Part shown: in pieces, positions 25,526 to 34,923 of the stretch
Numbering within the stretch: the first letter of the stretch is position 1
Layout: every line of letters starts with the position of its first letter
DNA from: VBDM01 sp963699535
GTDB taxonomy: Bacteria > Pseudomonadota > Gammaproteobacteria > Burkholderiales > SG8-39
Length of the DNA: 64,000 bases
Direction: 5' to 3'
Assembly (NCBI GenBank): GCA_963699535.1
Contig: CAVOUJ010000030.1
Coordinates: 93,848 to 157,847, forward strand
Notes under the pieces: model-generated
What the model was told of the DNA's origin: nothing
The model's input: the letters and a program-made list of their open reading frames with translations, nothing else
Databases searched by the model: none
Position numbers and translations under genes: made by a program

Positions 25526-27286
25526 CTATTTCTGCACGAGATAGTCAGGCGACGACAGCGTGAAGAACACAGCCAGCCGCGCGCGGTTCAGGCGCGCGGT
25601 CGTCTGGTTGGTGGCCGGCATCGTGATCGAGTTGACAGCGGTGATGATGAGGTTCCTCGTCCCCGCGCTCATCGATCCGGCGGTGAGCAGCAGACTCACG
25701 CGGTCAACGAGAGCCGCAGGGTTGTCGGCGATGGCCATCTCGGCGGTGTAGTCCGGCAGGATATCGTTGTTCGTACCCGCTCCGTTTTGCACCCGGTTTC
25801 GCATGTAGTTCGAATAGCCGACCACCGATATCTCGTTGACGTTCTGCAGCTCGGGGGCGACGAGGCCCGCGGTCGCGATCGGGGTGTTGGGCGGCACATA
25901 GCCCGGCCGGTAGAAATTGAACACCGTCGGCGAACGCCACGGCGACTGGCCGAGTTGAGTGGCGGGGTCGTCGGTGGTGCCGAGCATGAAGTTGCCCGAG
26001 GTGGAACGCGCGTTGAAAGCGCGCATCCAGTGGGCGAGACTCAGAATAGGCTCGCGGGTCTTGCCGAGGGTCGGGTCGGCGGACGGCACCGAGGTGCGTG
26101 CATCGGCATCGAGCAGAATCGCCGCGACCGTCGCCCGGAGATCTCCGCGCTGGCCCGTGCCCACGACGTACTGGCCAGACTGGTAGCGCCCCGTGTTGAA
26201 CGCCTGGGTAACACGCCCGACGTAGGCCGGCGAGGGGTTGCTCGTCACCAGGCGCTGGATGAGCTGCTTGCCGATGAACGGGCCAACGTTCGGATGGTTG
26301 AAGATCGTGTCGAGCGCAGTGTTAAGGTCTCCCACGGGGTCGGGCGTGGCATTGGCCGGAATGGTCGTCCCGAGGAAGTCCTTCTGCGACGTCGAGTGGA
26401 ACTGCGGGAAGGCTTGCATGGGCATCACTTCCCGGTTCGGCGACTGCGTGCCGCTGCCGTTGAAGCAATTGTTGGATGTATTCGGGCACCCCGCCCAGGA
26501 AAAGCCGGTGAACACGCGCGACAGGCCGACGATGTCGTTCGGGCCGTAGGTTTCGACCGGAAGCCCGCTGTTGAGCACCAGCGTGCCGTCCGGGTTCAAT
26601 TGGTAGAGTCCGATCGAGAAAAGCTGCATCACTTCGCGCGCGTAGTTCTGGTCGGGCACGCGGTTGAGCGCCGGGTTCTCCTTCTGGTTGCGCAGGTGCG
26701 ACAGGTAGAGCCCCATCATTGGATGCAGCGTCACGTCCTGCAGCAGTTGCCGGTAGTTGCCGAAAGCGTTGGCGGTGAGCATGTCCATGTAGGAAGCCAC
26801 GCCGCGGCGGTAGTTCTGAAGGTTCGCGTCCTGGAGCGAAATCACCAAGATCTGTGACAGCGCGAACGCCACGCGCCGCCTGAGCTGGTTCCACCCGGTC
26901 GCCGACTCCCTCCAGAAGGTGTGCATGACCTCGTTGTCGCTGAGGTTCGTCGGGTTGATGGTGTTGATGTACGCCTCGTGCGTGCGGTGGGTGGGCATCA
27001 GGAACTGGTCTTCCAGGATCGCGCTGTAACCGTACTGCCGCGTCTTGGCTATCTCTGCGTCGTTGGCCCCGAAAGAGGCTTGGTTCAGGAAGCGCGCCGC
27101 CTCCGCGTCGGTGGCGGGCGGCGGGTAGGCTGACGGCGGGACTGCCGCGAGGTTGACACCGCTTCCGGACAGACCCGGATCTTGGGCCGGTACGATATCT
27201 TGGCCGCATCCGCCCAGTGTGGCGGCGAACAGTGCGGCGGCGAGGGCGTGGTGAATGGAATGGCGCATCGCCGTGGCCTCTTTCAT
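25526..27286 (-). CDS. DUF1800 family lipoprotein
   Basis: 586 residues. The signal peptide ends in lipobox TLGGC, so the mature protein is lipid-anchored. Family segments: ARFLNQASFGANDAEIAKTRQYGY, MHTFWRESATGWNQLRRRVAFALSQI, LYLSHLRNQKENPALNRVPDQNYAREVMQLFSIG, then LIQRLVTSNPSPAYVGRV. ATG 27286 has a GGGGAA ribosome site; ATG 27268 would give a more usual signal peptide. First gene of a two-gene operon with the DUF1501 gene. No function is established. Confidence 0.9.
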   Translation of the reverse strand: MKEATAMRHSIHHALAAALFAATLGGCGQDIVPAQDPGLSGSGVNLAAVPPSAYPPPATDAEAARFLNQASFGANDAEIAKTRQYGYSAILEDQFLMPTHRTHEAYINTINPTNLSDNEVMHTFWRESATGWNQLRRRVAFALSQILVISLQDANLQNYRRGVASYMDMLTANAFGNYRQLLQDVTLHPMMGLYLSHLRNQKENPALNRVPDQNYAREVMQLFSIGLYQLNPDGTLVLNSGLPVETYGPNDIVGLSRVFTGFSWAGCPNTSNNCFNGSGTQSPNREVMPMQAFPQFHSTSQKDFLGTTIPANATPDPVGDLNTALDTIFNHPNVGPFIGKQLIQRLVTSNPSPAYVGRVTQAFNTGRYQSGQYVVGTGQRGDLRATVAAILLDADARTSVPSADPTLGKTREPILSLAHWMRAFNARSTSGNFMLGTTDDPATQLGQSPWRSPTVFNFYRPGYVPPNTPIATAGLVAPELQNVNEISVVGYSNYMRNRVQNGAGTNNDILPDYTAEMAIADNPAALVDRVSLLLTAGSMSAGTRNLIITAVNSITMPATNQTTARLNRARLAVFFTLSSPDYLVQK

Positions 27287-27515
27287 AGATGGTTCCCCTT
27301 TCCCGGCGCAGGAGCCGGGGTGATGCGGATGTAATTATCGAGGAGACGCCGCTCGGTCCGGGTGGTAAATCTTCACGAATATCGGGAATGCGTCACGGTG
27401 ATCCGAACGCGAGCCGGCGAGTGTCGGGACGCGGCGACAGGTTCAGCGGAAAAAATGACGGTTGTGACAAGAGACACAGCGCGCGCAAAGCCGCGGAGCG
27501 CGGTTCGCGATCCGC

Positions 27516-28250
27516 TCAAAGCTCGACGATCAGGTCCGGACGGAAGCCGGTCGGCTCCTCGGGATAGCCGCGGGGATTGCAGATCACCCGCGTGCCGCGC
27601 ATGGCATAGTCGAAGAAGGTGTGGGTGTGCCCGTGAATCCAAAGCGCCGCCTGCCCCATGATCTCGCTGAGGTCGAGGACGAAGGCGGGGTTGCCCGGGT
27701 GGCTGACATAGGCCGGAGCAATCGAGAGCGGGTGCGGCGCGAAGTGGGTGATGACGGCGGTCTTCCCGGAGAACGGCTCGGCAAGTTTGGCGGCCAGCCA
27801 GCTACGGTGCCGGCCGCACAGGGCAATCGCGTCCTCGGGGGAGAAGTTGCGCGCGCCGTTGCGGATCAACTGATAGTCCGGATTCAACTTGCGCGCGGCT
27901 TCGATGACAGTGGGACGCTGCGGGTCGGTGGCCAGAGAATAGTCGGTCCAGAGCGTGCAGCCGAGAAAGCGCACGCCATGATGGACAAGCTCGCTGCAAT
28001 CGAGCAGCCTCACCGCGCTGCCCCGCGCTGCGTCTTTCATGGCTTCCTGTACCGAGTCGAACTCCCCCTCGTAGTATTCGTGGTTTCCCGCCAGATACAC
28101 GACGGGCGCGCTGAAGGCCCTCTTCGCCCATTCGATACCCGCGACGCCGTTCGCGATATCGCCGGCAAGAACGACGAGATCCGCGCGTACCGCGGGCGGC
28201 GCGAAAGGCCAATGCTCGAGATGCAGGTCCGAGTAGATCTGTATGCGCAT
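27516..28250 (-). CDS. calcineurin-like metallophosphoesterase
   Basis: 244 residues with all five metallophosphoesterase blocks: IYSDLHLEHWP (DxH), VLAGDIANG (GD), LAGNHEYYEGEF (GNHE), VITHFAPH (H) and WIHGHTHTFFDY (GHxH). Cytoplasmic, no signal. Natural substrate unknown. The flanking 27287-27515 region holds no gene I can support. Encoded just downstream of argG on the same strand (80 bases). Confidence 0.92.
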   Translation of the reverse strand: MRIQIYSDLHLEHWPFAPPAVRADLVVLAGDIANGVAGIEWAKRAFSAPVVYLAGNHEYYEGEFDSVQEAMKDAARGSAVRLLDCSELVHHGVRFLGCTLWTDYSLATDPQRPTVIEAARKLNPDYQLIRNGARNFSPEDAIALCGRHRSWLAAKLAEPFSGKTAVITHFAPHPLSIAPAYVSHPGNPAFVLDLSEIMGQAALWIHGHTHTFFDYAMRGTRVICNPRGYPEEPTGFRPDLIVEL

Positions 28251-28330
28251 CGGTCAGAAACGCGGACGGACCGCGATGTTCTCAGCGGTAGAACTCGCGG
28301 GGGCGGTCTGTCTCCGGTTTTCCCCGTGGC

Positions 28331-29557
28331 TCAGAGCGGGCTGCGCTTTCTCAGTCTGGCCGCGATGCGCATGCGCAGGGCATTCAAGCGTATGAATCCG
28401 GCTGCGTCGGCTTGATCGTAGGCCCCGCGGTCGTCCTCGAAAGTCGCAATCGCCGGGTCGAAAAGCGAATCCTTCTTCGACTTGCGGCCGACCACGGTCA
28501 CGTTGCCCTTGTAGAGCTTGAGTCGCACCGTCCCGTTGGCGCTTTCCTGCGACGCGTCGATCATGATCTGGAGCATCCTGCGCTCTGGGCTCCACCAGTA
28601 GCCGTTGTAGATTAGGCTCGCGTATCGCGGCATCAGTTCGTCCTTGAGGTGCGCGACCTCCCGGTCGAGGCAGATCGATTCGATCGCGCGATGCGCCCGC
28701 AGCATGATGGTGCCGCCCGGCGTCTCGTAGCAGCCGCGCGACTTCATGCCGACGTGGCGGTTCTCGACCAGGTCGAGGCGGCCGATGCCGTGCTTCCCGC
28801 CAAGCTTGTTCAAAGCGGCGAGCGCCTTCGCGGGACTCAGCTTCCTGCCGTTGACCGCGACGATGTCGCCGCGCCGGTACTCGAGCTCGATGTATTCGGC
28901 GCGGTTCGGTGCCTTCTCCGGCGAAACCGTCCAGCGCCACATGTCTTCCTCCGGCTCGCGCGAGGGATCCTCGAGATTGCGGCCCTCGTAGGAGATGTGC
29001 AGGAGATTCGCGTCCGTGGAGTAGGGCGAGCCGCCTTTCTTCTTCCCCTCGATGGGGATTCCGTGCTTCTCGGCGTACTTCAGCAGGGATTCGCGGGAGC
29101 CAAGCGTCCACTCGCGCCAGGGCGCGATGACGCGGATACCCGGCTCGAGTGCGTAATAAGCCAGCTCAAAGCGCACCTGGTCGTTTCCCTTGCCGGTCGC
29201 GCCGTGCGCCACGGCGTCGGCTCCGGTCTTGCGCGCGATCTCGATCTGTCGCTTGGCGATGAGCGGCCGGGCGATCGAAGTGCCGAGCAGGTATTCGCCC
29301 TCGTAGATCGCGTTCGCGCGGAACATCGGATAAACGAAGTCGCGCACGAATTCCTCGCGCAGGTCCTCTATGAAAATCTCCCGCACCCCAAGCCGCTTCG
29401 CCTTCCTGCGCGCAGGCGTCAACTCCTCGCCCTGACCTATGTCGGCGGTAAAGGTCACGACTTCGCAGCGGTAGGTGTCCTGAAGCCACTTGAGAATGAC
29501 CGATGTGTCGAGCCCACCCGAATAGGCGAGCACGACCTTCCTCACACTGCTTTTCAC
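28331..29557 (-). CDS. argG: argininosuccinate synthase
   Basis: Joins citrulline and aspartate using ATP. 408 residues from GTG 29557. The PP-loop is VLAYSGGLDTSVILKWL, followed by GEYLLGTSIARPLIAK, VAHGATGKGNDQVRFE and SPYSTDANLLHISYEG. GTG start overlaps the argF stop by 4 bases (GTGA), so translation is coupled. Last gene of argD-argF-argG. Confidence 0.97.
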   Translation of the reverse strand: MKSSVRKVVLAYSGGLDTSVILKWLQDTYRCEVVTFTADIGQGEELTPARRKAKRLGVREIFIEDLREEFVRDFVYPMFRANAIYEGEYLLGTSIARPLIAKRQIEIARKTGADAVAHGATGKGNDQVRFELAYYALEPGIRVIAPWREWTLGSRESLLKYAEKHGIPIEGKKKGGSPYSTDANLLHISYEGRNLEDPSREPEEDMWRWTVSPEKAPNRAEYIELEYRRGDIVAVNGRKLSPAKALAALNKLGGKHGIGRLDLVENRHVGMKSRGCYETPGGTIMLRAHRAIESICLDREVAHLKDELMPRYASLIYNGYWWSPERRMLQIMIDASQESANGTVRLKLYKGNVTVVGRKSKKDSLFDPAIATFEDDRGAYDQADAAGFIRLNALRMRIAARLRKRSPL

Positions 29558-30507
29558 TTTCTCACCTTCTTCTTTCCTTTCACCCTGCCGAGCAGGAGAA
29601 ATTCCATCAAAGCCTTCTGGGTGTGCAAGCGGTTCTCGGCCTCCTGCCACACGACGCTCTGCGGTCCGTCGATCACCTCCGCGGAGACTTCCTCGCCACG
29701 GTGCGCCGGCAGGCAGTGCATGAAGAGGGCGTTCTTGTCGGCGACGCGCATCATGTCGGCATCCACCTGCCAGTTCTCGAAGTCGCGCTTGCGCTCCTCG
29801 TTCTCGGCCTCGAAACCCATGCTCGTCCACACGTCGGTGGTGACGAGATCGGCGCCGCGCACGGCATCCATCGGATCGGCGTAGCTCTCGAAGTGCGAGT
29901 TGTCGTAGATCCCGGCGCGTTCGGACTCGACCTCGTAGCCCGGCGGGGTCGAGACGCGCAGGTCGAAGTCGAACACCGTGGCGGCCTGGAGCCAGGTGTT
30001 GCACACGTTGTTCGAATCGCCTATCCAGGCCACCGTCTTGCCCTTGACGGGTCCGCGCTGCTCTATCCAGGTGTAGATGTCGGCGAGCACCTGGCAGGGG
30101 TGGTACTCGTTGGTGAGCCCGTTGATGACCGGCACGCGCGAGTTTTCCGCGAAGCGCTCGAGTATGTCCTGCTCGAAGGTGCGCACCATCACGAGATCGA
30201 CCATGCGGGAGATCACCTGAGCGGCGTCCTCGACCGGCTCGCCGCGCCCGAGCTGCGTGTCTCTCGTGTAGAGATAGATCGCCGCCCCGCCGAGCTGGTG
30301 CATTCCCGCCTCGAACGAGAGGCGCGTCCTCGTCGAGGGCTTCTCGAAGATCATGGCGAGGGTTCTGTCCTCGAGCGGCCAGTAGCGCTCGTAGCGCTTG
30401 AACCTGTTCTTGATCCAGCGCGTGCGCGCGAACAGGTGCTCGTACTCCGCGAGCGAGAGGTCCTTGAACTGCAGATAGTGCCGCGGCGGAGCTGGCGCCT
30501 TTTTCAT
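29554..30507 (-). CDS. argF: ornithine carbamoyltransferase
   Basis: Makes citrulline from ornithine and carbamoyl phosphate. 317 residues from ATG 30507. The carbamoyl-phosphate loop is KPSTRTRLSFE, followed by HPCQVLAD, DVWTSMGFE in the ornithine-binding loop, and the active-site Cys in FMHCLPAHRGEEV. Overlaps argD and argG by 4 bases each. Confidence 0.97.
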   Translation of the reverse strand: MKKAPAPPRHYLQFKDLSLAEYEHLFARTRWIKNRFKRYERYWPLEDRTLAMIFEKPSTRTRLSFEAGMHQLGGAAIYLYTRDTQLGRGEPVEDAAQVISRMVDLVMVRTFEQDILERFAENSRVPVINGLTNEYHPCQVLADIYTWIEQRGPVKGKTVAWIGDSNNVCNTWLQAATVFDFDLRVSTPPGYEVESERAGIYDNSHFESYADPMDAVRGADLVTTDVWTSMGFEAENEERKRDFENWQVDADMMRVADKNALFMHCLPAHRGEEVSAEVIDGPQSVVWQEAENRLHTQKALMEFLLLGRVKGKKKVRK

Positions 30508-31703
30508 GCGCGCACGGCCGCCGCAGACGGGGTTTGAGCGAGGAATGCGCGCACCAGCGGCACCAGAATGGCGAGCACCTGCCGCGCCTCGGCTTCGCTG
30601 ATGACGAGCGGGGGCAGGAGGCGTATCACCTTGTCCATCGTCACGTTGATCAAGAGGCCCTCCGCGAGCGCTCGATTGACGAGCTCGCCGCAGGGCCGGT
30701 CGAGCTCCACGCCGATCATCAGGCCCTGGCCGCGCACTTGCACCACGCCGGGTGAGCTCCCGAGCGTCTCGCGAAGTCCCCCAAGCAGGATCCCGCCCAT
30801 GCGCTCGGCGTTCGTCATCAGGCCGTCCTCCTCGATCGCGGCGAGCGTCGCCAGGGCCGCGGCGCAGACGAGCGGATTGCCGCCGAAGGTCGAGCCGTGC
30901 GTTCCCGGCTGGAATACCCTGGCTGCGGGCCCGCCTGCGAGGCACGCCCCGATCGGCAGCCCCGACGCGAGCCCCTTGGCGAGCAGCACGACGTCGGGCC
31001 GGATTCCCGCTTGCTGGTACACGAACCACTTGCCTGTGCGCCCGATGCCGCACTGGACCTCATCGAGCATCAGAAGCCAGCCGTTGCGATCGCAGGCTTC
31101 CCTCAAGCCACGCAGGTATTCCATCTCGGAAACGTTGATGCCGCCCTCGCCTTGAATCGGCTCGACCAGGACCGCGACGACGTTGCGGTCGCGCGCCGCA
31201 ACCTGGCGCACCGACTCGATATCGTTGAAGGGCACTCGCACGAAACCCGTCACGAGGGGCTCGAACCCGGCCTGCACCTTGCGGTTGCCGGTCGCTGAGA
31301 GAGTCGCGAGCGTCCTGCCGTGAAAAGCCTTGTCCATGACGACGATCGAGGGATTGTCCACGCCCTTGCCGTGGCCGTACATTCGTGCGAGCTTGATCGC
31401 TGCTTCGTTCGCCTCGCAGCCGGAGTTGCAGAAGAAGGCGCTGTCCATGCCGCTGATCGCAGCAAGTTTGTCGGCGAGCCGTTCCTGCTCCGCGATGCGA
31501 TAGAGGTTTGACGCATGGATCAGTCGGCGGCTCTGCTCCGTTATCGCCTGCATCAGCCTGGAATGGCCGTGGCCCAGGGTGTTCACCGCTATTCCCGCAA
31601 GAGCATCGAGATAGCGCTTGCCCGACTCGTCCCACAGCCACACGCCTTCGCCGCGCGCGAAGGCAACGGGAATCCGGTTGTACGTATCCATCAAATGCGA
31701 CAT
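30504..31703 (-). CDS. argD: acetylornithine aminotransferase
   Basis: PLP enzyme of arginine synthesis (also succinyl-diaminopimelate). 399 residues: GHGHSRLMQAI, FCNSGCEANEAAIKLAR, KAFHGRTLATLSATGN, LDEVQCGIGRTGKWF and the PLP lysine in LLAKGLASGLPIGA. First gene of argDFG. Upstream, 31704-32083 is about 380 bases with no gene or clear promoter that I can support. Confidence 0.96.
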   Translation of the reverse strand: MSHLMDTYNRIPVAFARGEGVWLWDESGKRYLDALAGIAVNTLGHGHSRLMQAITEQSRRLIHASNLYRIAEQERLADKLAAISGMDSAFFCNSGCEANEAAIKLARMYGHGKGVDNPSIVVMDKAFHGRTLATLSATGNRKVQAGFEPLVTGFVRVPFNDIESVRQVAARDRNVVAVLVEPIQGEGGINVSEMEYLRGLREACDRNGWLLMLDEVQCGIGRTGKWFVYQQAGIRPDVVLLAKGLASGLPIGACLAGGPAARVFQPGTHGSTFGGNPLVCAAALATLAAIEEDGLMTNAERMGGILLGGLRETLGSSPGVVQVRGQGLMIGVELDRPCGELVNRALAEGLLINVTMDKVIRLLPPLVISEAEARQVLAILVPLVRAFLAQTPSAAAVRA

Positions 31704-32083
31704 GACTCACCCGTCAATAGTTGTTGAACGGCGCAACTCGCTGCGCCGAGTATTGCCTGGAGCGCCGCAAGGCGCGTCGTGTTTCGGAGGAAGGGACGAT
31801 TCCCCTTCCGTATCGTATCGTCAGCGGCGTCGCGTTCGACGTCGTCGCGTGTCGGATCGGCCGGGCGAAGCAGCGTCTGCCAGATGTGTAGACCGGACAG
31901 AAGTCATCTCGTCGCCCTGTGCGATGTTCGAATTTCTCTGAAGGGCCAATAGCCTAGCATAGCGATCGGGGAATGGGAACGCGCCAGACGGCCACGCTTT
32001 GAGCCGCGCGGGATGCAGCGGTATGCCGACCTGCCGGAGGAGTTCCCTTCCTCCGGATTTCCGGAGACGTAGGGTGTGCTCTG

Positions 32084-32335
32084 CTACCGACTGATGACGG
32101 ACAAGACAGGTTCGAACGTCTCGCCCGTCTTGTCCGGGGCGCGCGGGAATGCGGACCGCATCACTGCGGGCTGCACGACGCGGCGTTCGAGGATCTCGCA
32201 GTGCTGGTAGATCTGGCGAAGCTTGCGCTCGGCGTCGGCTTCATCCCTGCCGGGGATCGTGAGGCGCTCGACCGTCAAGCCGTGCCGCGTGCGGATACGA
32301 AAGCCGTACTTCTGCGTCGTCGATGACCGCGGCAT
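32084..32335 (-). CDS. small hypothetical protein (83 aa)
   Basis: ATG 32335 follows a strong GGGGGAGGT ribosome site. The product begins MPRSSTTQKYGFRIRTRHG and is basic, with segments LTVERLTIPGRDEADAERKLRQIYQHCEI. It looks like a small alpha/beta protein with no signal or membrane helix. I do not recognise the family. It lies between argD and the fold-I decarboxylase, on the same strand as both. An upstream extension of the frame is not coding-like. Confidence 0.6.
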   Translation of the reverse strand: MPRSSTTQKYGFRIRTRHGLTVERLTIPGRDEADAERKLRQIYQHCEILERRVVQPAVMRSAFPRAPDKTGETFEPVLSVISR

Positions 32336-32424
32336 ACCTCCCCCCGGAGCAGGCGATTTTGTAACACGGCAGTCATCCCGGGGGCAAGCCCTTGTCAGCG
32401 AATGGGCGGGGCCACCAAACGAGG

Positions 32425-34392
32425 TCACGCCAGCCTGCGCAAACCGCGCTCCTCGGCAGGCTTCAGCACCCTGAGACAGGGCAAATACCCGTCGTAAACA
32501 ATGCCATGCAGCTCCACCCGCTTCTGGGACCGCAGCAGCCCGGCCAGGTAGCGAGCGATGTCCCGCGTGATGACCTGCCCCGGTACGAGTACCGGGATTC
32601 CGGGGGGGTAGGGCACGATCTGATCGGCGCATACCCGGTCGAGCAACTCCCGCCGGATGTGGTCCTTTTCGTCCACGAGGGGTACGAGTTCCCCGCCGCA
32701 ATAGAAGGCGTCGCGGGGCAGGCAGCGCAGCCGCGTGAAGCCCGGGACTTCGGGAAACCGGTACAGGCGGCGCGGCGAGCGGCCCTCGCGTGCGATGCGC
32801 ATGAGGGCGTCATACAGGCGCGAGACCTTGCTTCGCGTCGTCCCTATTGTAAGCAGCAGAGTCAGCGTGTTGAACGTGGATTTCTCGACCTGGATGTTGT
32901 AGCGGTCGAAGAGCTGCCGTTGCAGGTCCTCGACCGTGTAGCCGCAGCTCGAGATATCCACGGTCACCTTGGTCGGGTCGAGCCGGATGTTGTCGCGCTT
33001 GACCTCCTCCGGCAGCAAAGCGTCCAGCTCGAGCACCCGAAACACTCCGGTCGAGTCGATCTGGGCGCGCAGTTCCTGTGAGAGCGCGAGCGTGCGCGAG
33101 AGCAGCTTGTAACCCTCCATGACCGCCTGCTTTCGAGCCACGTCCAGGCTCGCGATCATGCTGTACTGCGGGCTGGTCGAGGTGTGCATGTTGAAGTTTT
33201 CCCGGAACAGGTGCTCGTTGAACGCGGGATCGTTCACGTGGATCATCGAAGCCTGTGAAAAGGCAGAGAGCACCTTGTGCGTGCTCTGCGTGGCGTAGTC
33301 GGCACCCGCTTCGAGCGCAGTAGGGCGGAACGCGGGGTGGAAGCGAGCGAAGCCGTACCAGGCCTCATCGACGATGACTTTGATGCCCGTCTTGTGCGCC
33401 GCCTCGACGATGGGCGCAAGGTCGTAGCGCAGCCCGTCGTAGGTGCACGAGGTGAGAATGATCGCCTGGGCGTCCGGGTGCTTCCGGATGGCGGACAGGA
33501 TCGTTTTCTTCGGCACCGGGCCGTAAAGGCTGTACTTGGTATTCACCGAAGAGTCCAGGTAGACCGGATGCGCACCGGAAAGCACCACCCCATGGTGCAC
33601 CGACTTGTGGCAATTGCGGTCGAGAAGGAGCTTCTCTCCGGGCGCGAGCAGAGTCTGAAAGATCACTTTGTTCGCCGTCGACGTACCGTTGGTCGCGAAA
33701 AAAGTGCGGCGCGCGCCGAAGGCTTTTGCGGCTATGGTCTGCGCCTCGGCGATCACGCCGGTGGGCTCCATCAGCGAGTCGAGCATCTTCACCGACACCG
33801 ACAGGTCGGCGTCGAACACGTGCTCGCCCATGAACTCGTAGAAATCGTTCACCCAGGGACTGCCGCGCAGCGACTCCCCCGATGAATGGCCGGGAGTGTG
33901 CCAGGGGTCCTTCGCCATCCACACGTAGTTCTTCAGTTGGTCGTAGAAGGGCGTTTGCGACCGCTCCTGGATCTGGGCGTTGAGGATGCGGTACATGCCG
34001 CGGTAGTCGCGCTCCTCGCGGTAGAAGTATCCGTCGACGGCTTCGGCGAACAGCGCATCGACGATCTCGTCCTCGTGTTCCTGGGCGATGAGGATGTACA
34101 CGTCCAGCTCGGGGCGAAAGCGCGTGACGCGTTGAACGAGCTCGAGCGCCGACATCTCCTTTTTGGCGCTCTTCTGGTTGAGGGTGTAGAGCTTGTCATC
34201 GACGACGACCGCCTGCAGATCGCCGTCCTCCTCGATGGCGGCCAGCGCTTCGCGCGCAGTCGTGACGCCTGAAAACGTGATGCCGAGCGGATTCTCGAGC
34301 GAGCGGGCCGCCGAATTCAGGCCCTTCACGAATTCCTTCAGCACCAGGGGCTCGTCGTTGATGATGAGAACGCGGCTGACCGGCTTCTTCAT
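32425..34392 (-). CDS. fold-I Orn/Lys/Arg decarboxylase
   Basis: 655 residues. An N-terminal receiver-like wing domain (about 1-130, VLIINDEPLVLKEFVKGL) is followed by the aspartate-aminotransferase-fold core. The core has FFATNGTSTANKVIFQTLL, HKSVHHGV, VDEAWYGFARFHP, and the PLP lysine in QSTHKVLSAFSQ. Then comes a C-terminal domain (ITRDIARYLAGLL). Substrate among arginine, lysine and ornithine cannot be told from motifs alone. It is shorter than the roughly 715-755 residue inducible enterobacterial enzymes. Located near argDFG. Confidence 0.93.
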   Translation of the reverse strand: MKKPVSRVLIINDEPLVLKEFVKGLNSAARSLENPLGITFSGVTTAREALAAIEEDGDLQAVVVDDKLYTLNQKSAKKEMSALELVQRVTRFRPELDVYILIAQEHEDEIVDALFAEAVDGYFYREERDYRGMYRILNAQIQERSQTPFYDQLKNYVWMAKDPWHTPGHSSGESLRGSPWVNDFYEFMGEHVFDADLSVSVKMLDSLMEPTGVIAEAQTIAAKAFGARRTFFATNGTSTANKVIFQTLLAPGEKLLLDRNCHKSVHHGVVLSGAHPVYLDSSVNTKYSLYGPVPKKTILSAIRKHPDAQAIILTSCTYDGLRYDLAPIVEAAHKTGIKVIVDEAWYGFARFHPAFRPTALEAGADYATQSTHKVLSAFSQASMIHVNDPAFNEHLFRENFNMHTSTSPQYSMIASLDVARKQAVMEGYKLLSRTLALSQELRAQIDSTGVFRVLELDALLPEEVKRDNIRLDPTKVTVDISSCGYTVEDLQRQLFDRYNIQVEKSTFNTLTLLLTIGTTRSKVSRLYDALMRIAREGRSPRRLYRFPEVPGFTRLRCLPRDAFYCGGELVPLVDEKDHIRRELLDRVCADQIVPYPPGIPVLVPGQVITRDIARYLAGLLRSQKRVELHGIVYDGYLPCLRVLKPAEERGLRRLA

Positions 34393-34530
34393 CGGGCGGT
34401 GCGGGAAAGGAAAGGAGGATTGTTGCGGGAAATCTCGAAGGAGCGCAAGCGGTCGGATGTTTCAGTTCGCCGCGGAGGCGTCATGCAACGGCCGGAGAAC
34501 GAAAGTCCGCGCAAATAATGCCACAAATGC

Positions 34531-34554
34531 AAAGGGCGGCTGAGCCGCCCTTTT
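34531..34554. terminator. intrinsic terminator downstream of rpsT
   Basis: AAAGGGCGGC-TGA-GCCGCCCTTTT: a 10-base stem, symmetric enough to act in both directions, 16 bases after the rpsT stop. The rest of 34393-34570 between the decarboxylase and rpsT shows nothing else. Confidence 0.85.
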
Positions 34555-34570
34555 CATGCCCAGGTCAGTG

Positions 34571-34837
34571 TCAGCCCGCCATCGTCTTGAGACGCAGCGC
34601 GAGCCTGCTCTTGTGCCGCGCGGCCTCGTTCTTATGAATGATTTTCTTGTCGGCGACGCTGTCGATGATACCGCTCGCCCGGCTCAGGACTTTGCGCGCA
34701 GCGGCCTTGTCGCCCGCTTCGATCGCCTTCATGACGCTCTTGATCGCGCTGGTCAGCGTGGAACGCAGGCTTGCGTTGTGCTTGCGCCGCTTCTCAGCCT
34801 GCCGTGCGGCCTTGCGCGCGCCCTTGGTGTTTGCCAT
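34571..34837 (-). CDS. rpsT: 30S ribosomal protein S20
   Basis: 88 residues starting MANTKGARKAARQAEKRR, helical and Lys/Arg-rich, with KSVMKAIEAGDKAAA and KNEAARHKSRLA. ATG 34837 gives the standard N-terminus. Divergent from murJ, the common proteobacterial arrangement. Confidence 0.98.
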   Translation of the reverse strand: MANTKGARKAARQAEKRRKHNASLRSTLTSAIKSVMKAIEAGDKAAARKVLSRASGIIDSVADKKIIHKNEAARHKSRLALRLKTMAG

Positions 34838-34923
34838 GCGGGTTCCCGGACGAAAGGGCGCAATTGTAATCGCTGCGGCAATGCCGCGCAAGGTTTCGCG
34901 CTCCCGAAAGCTATAATTCCCGC

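Noticed and set aside
28254..29111. Long - strand open frame (285 aa) across argG
   Set aside because: It is a shadow of argG: argG motifs are complete in the other frame, and this one is Arg-rich nonsense.
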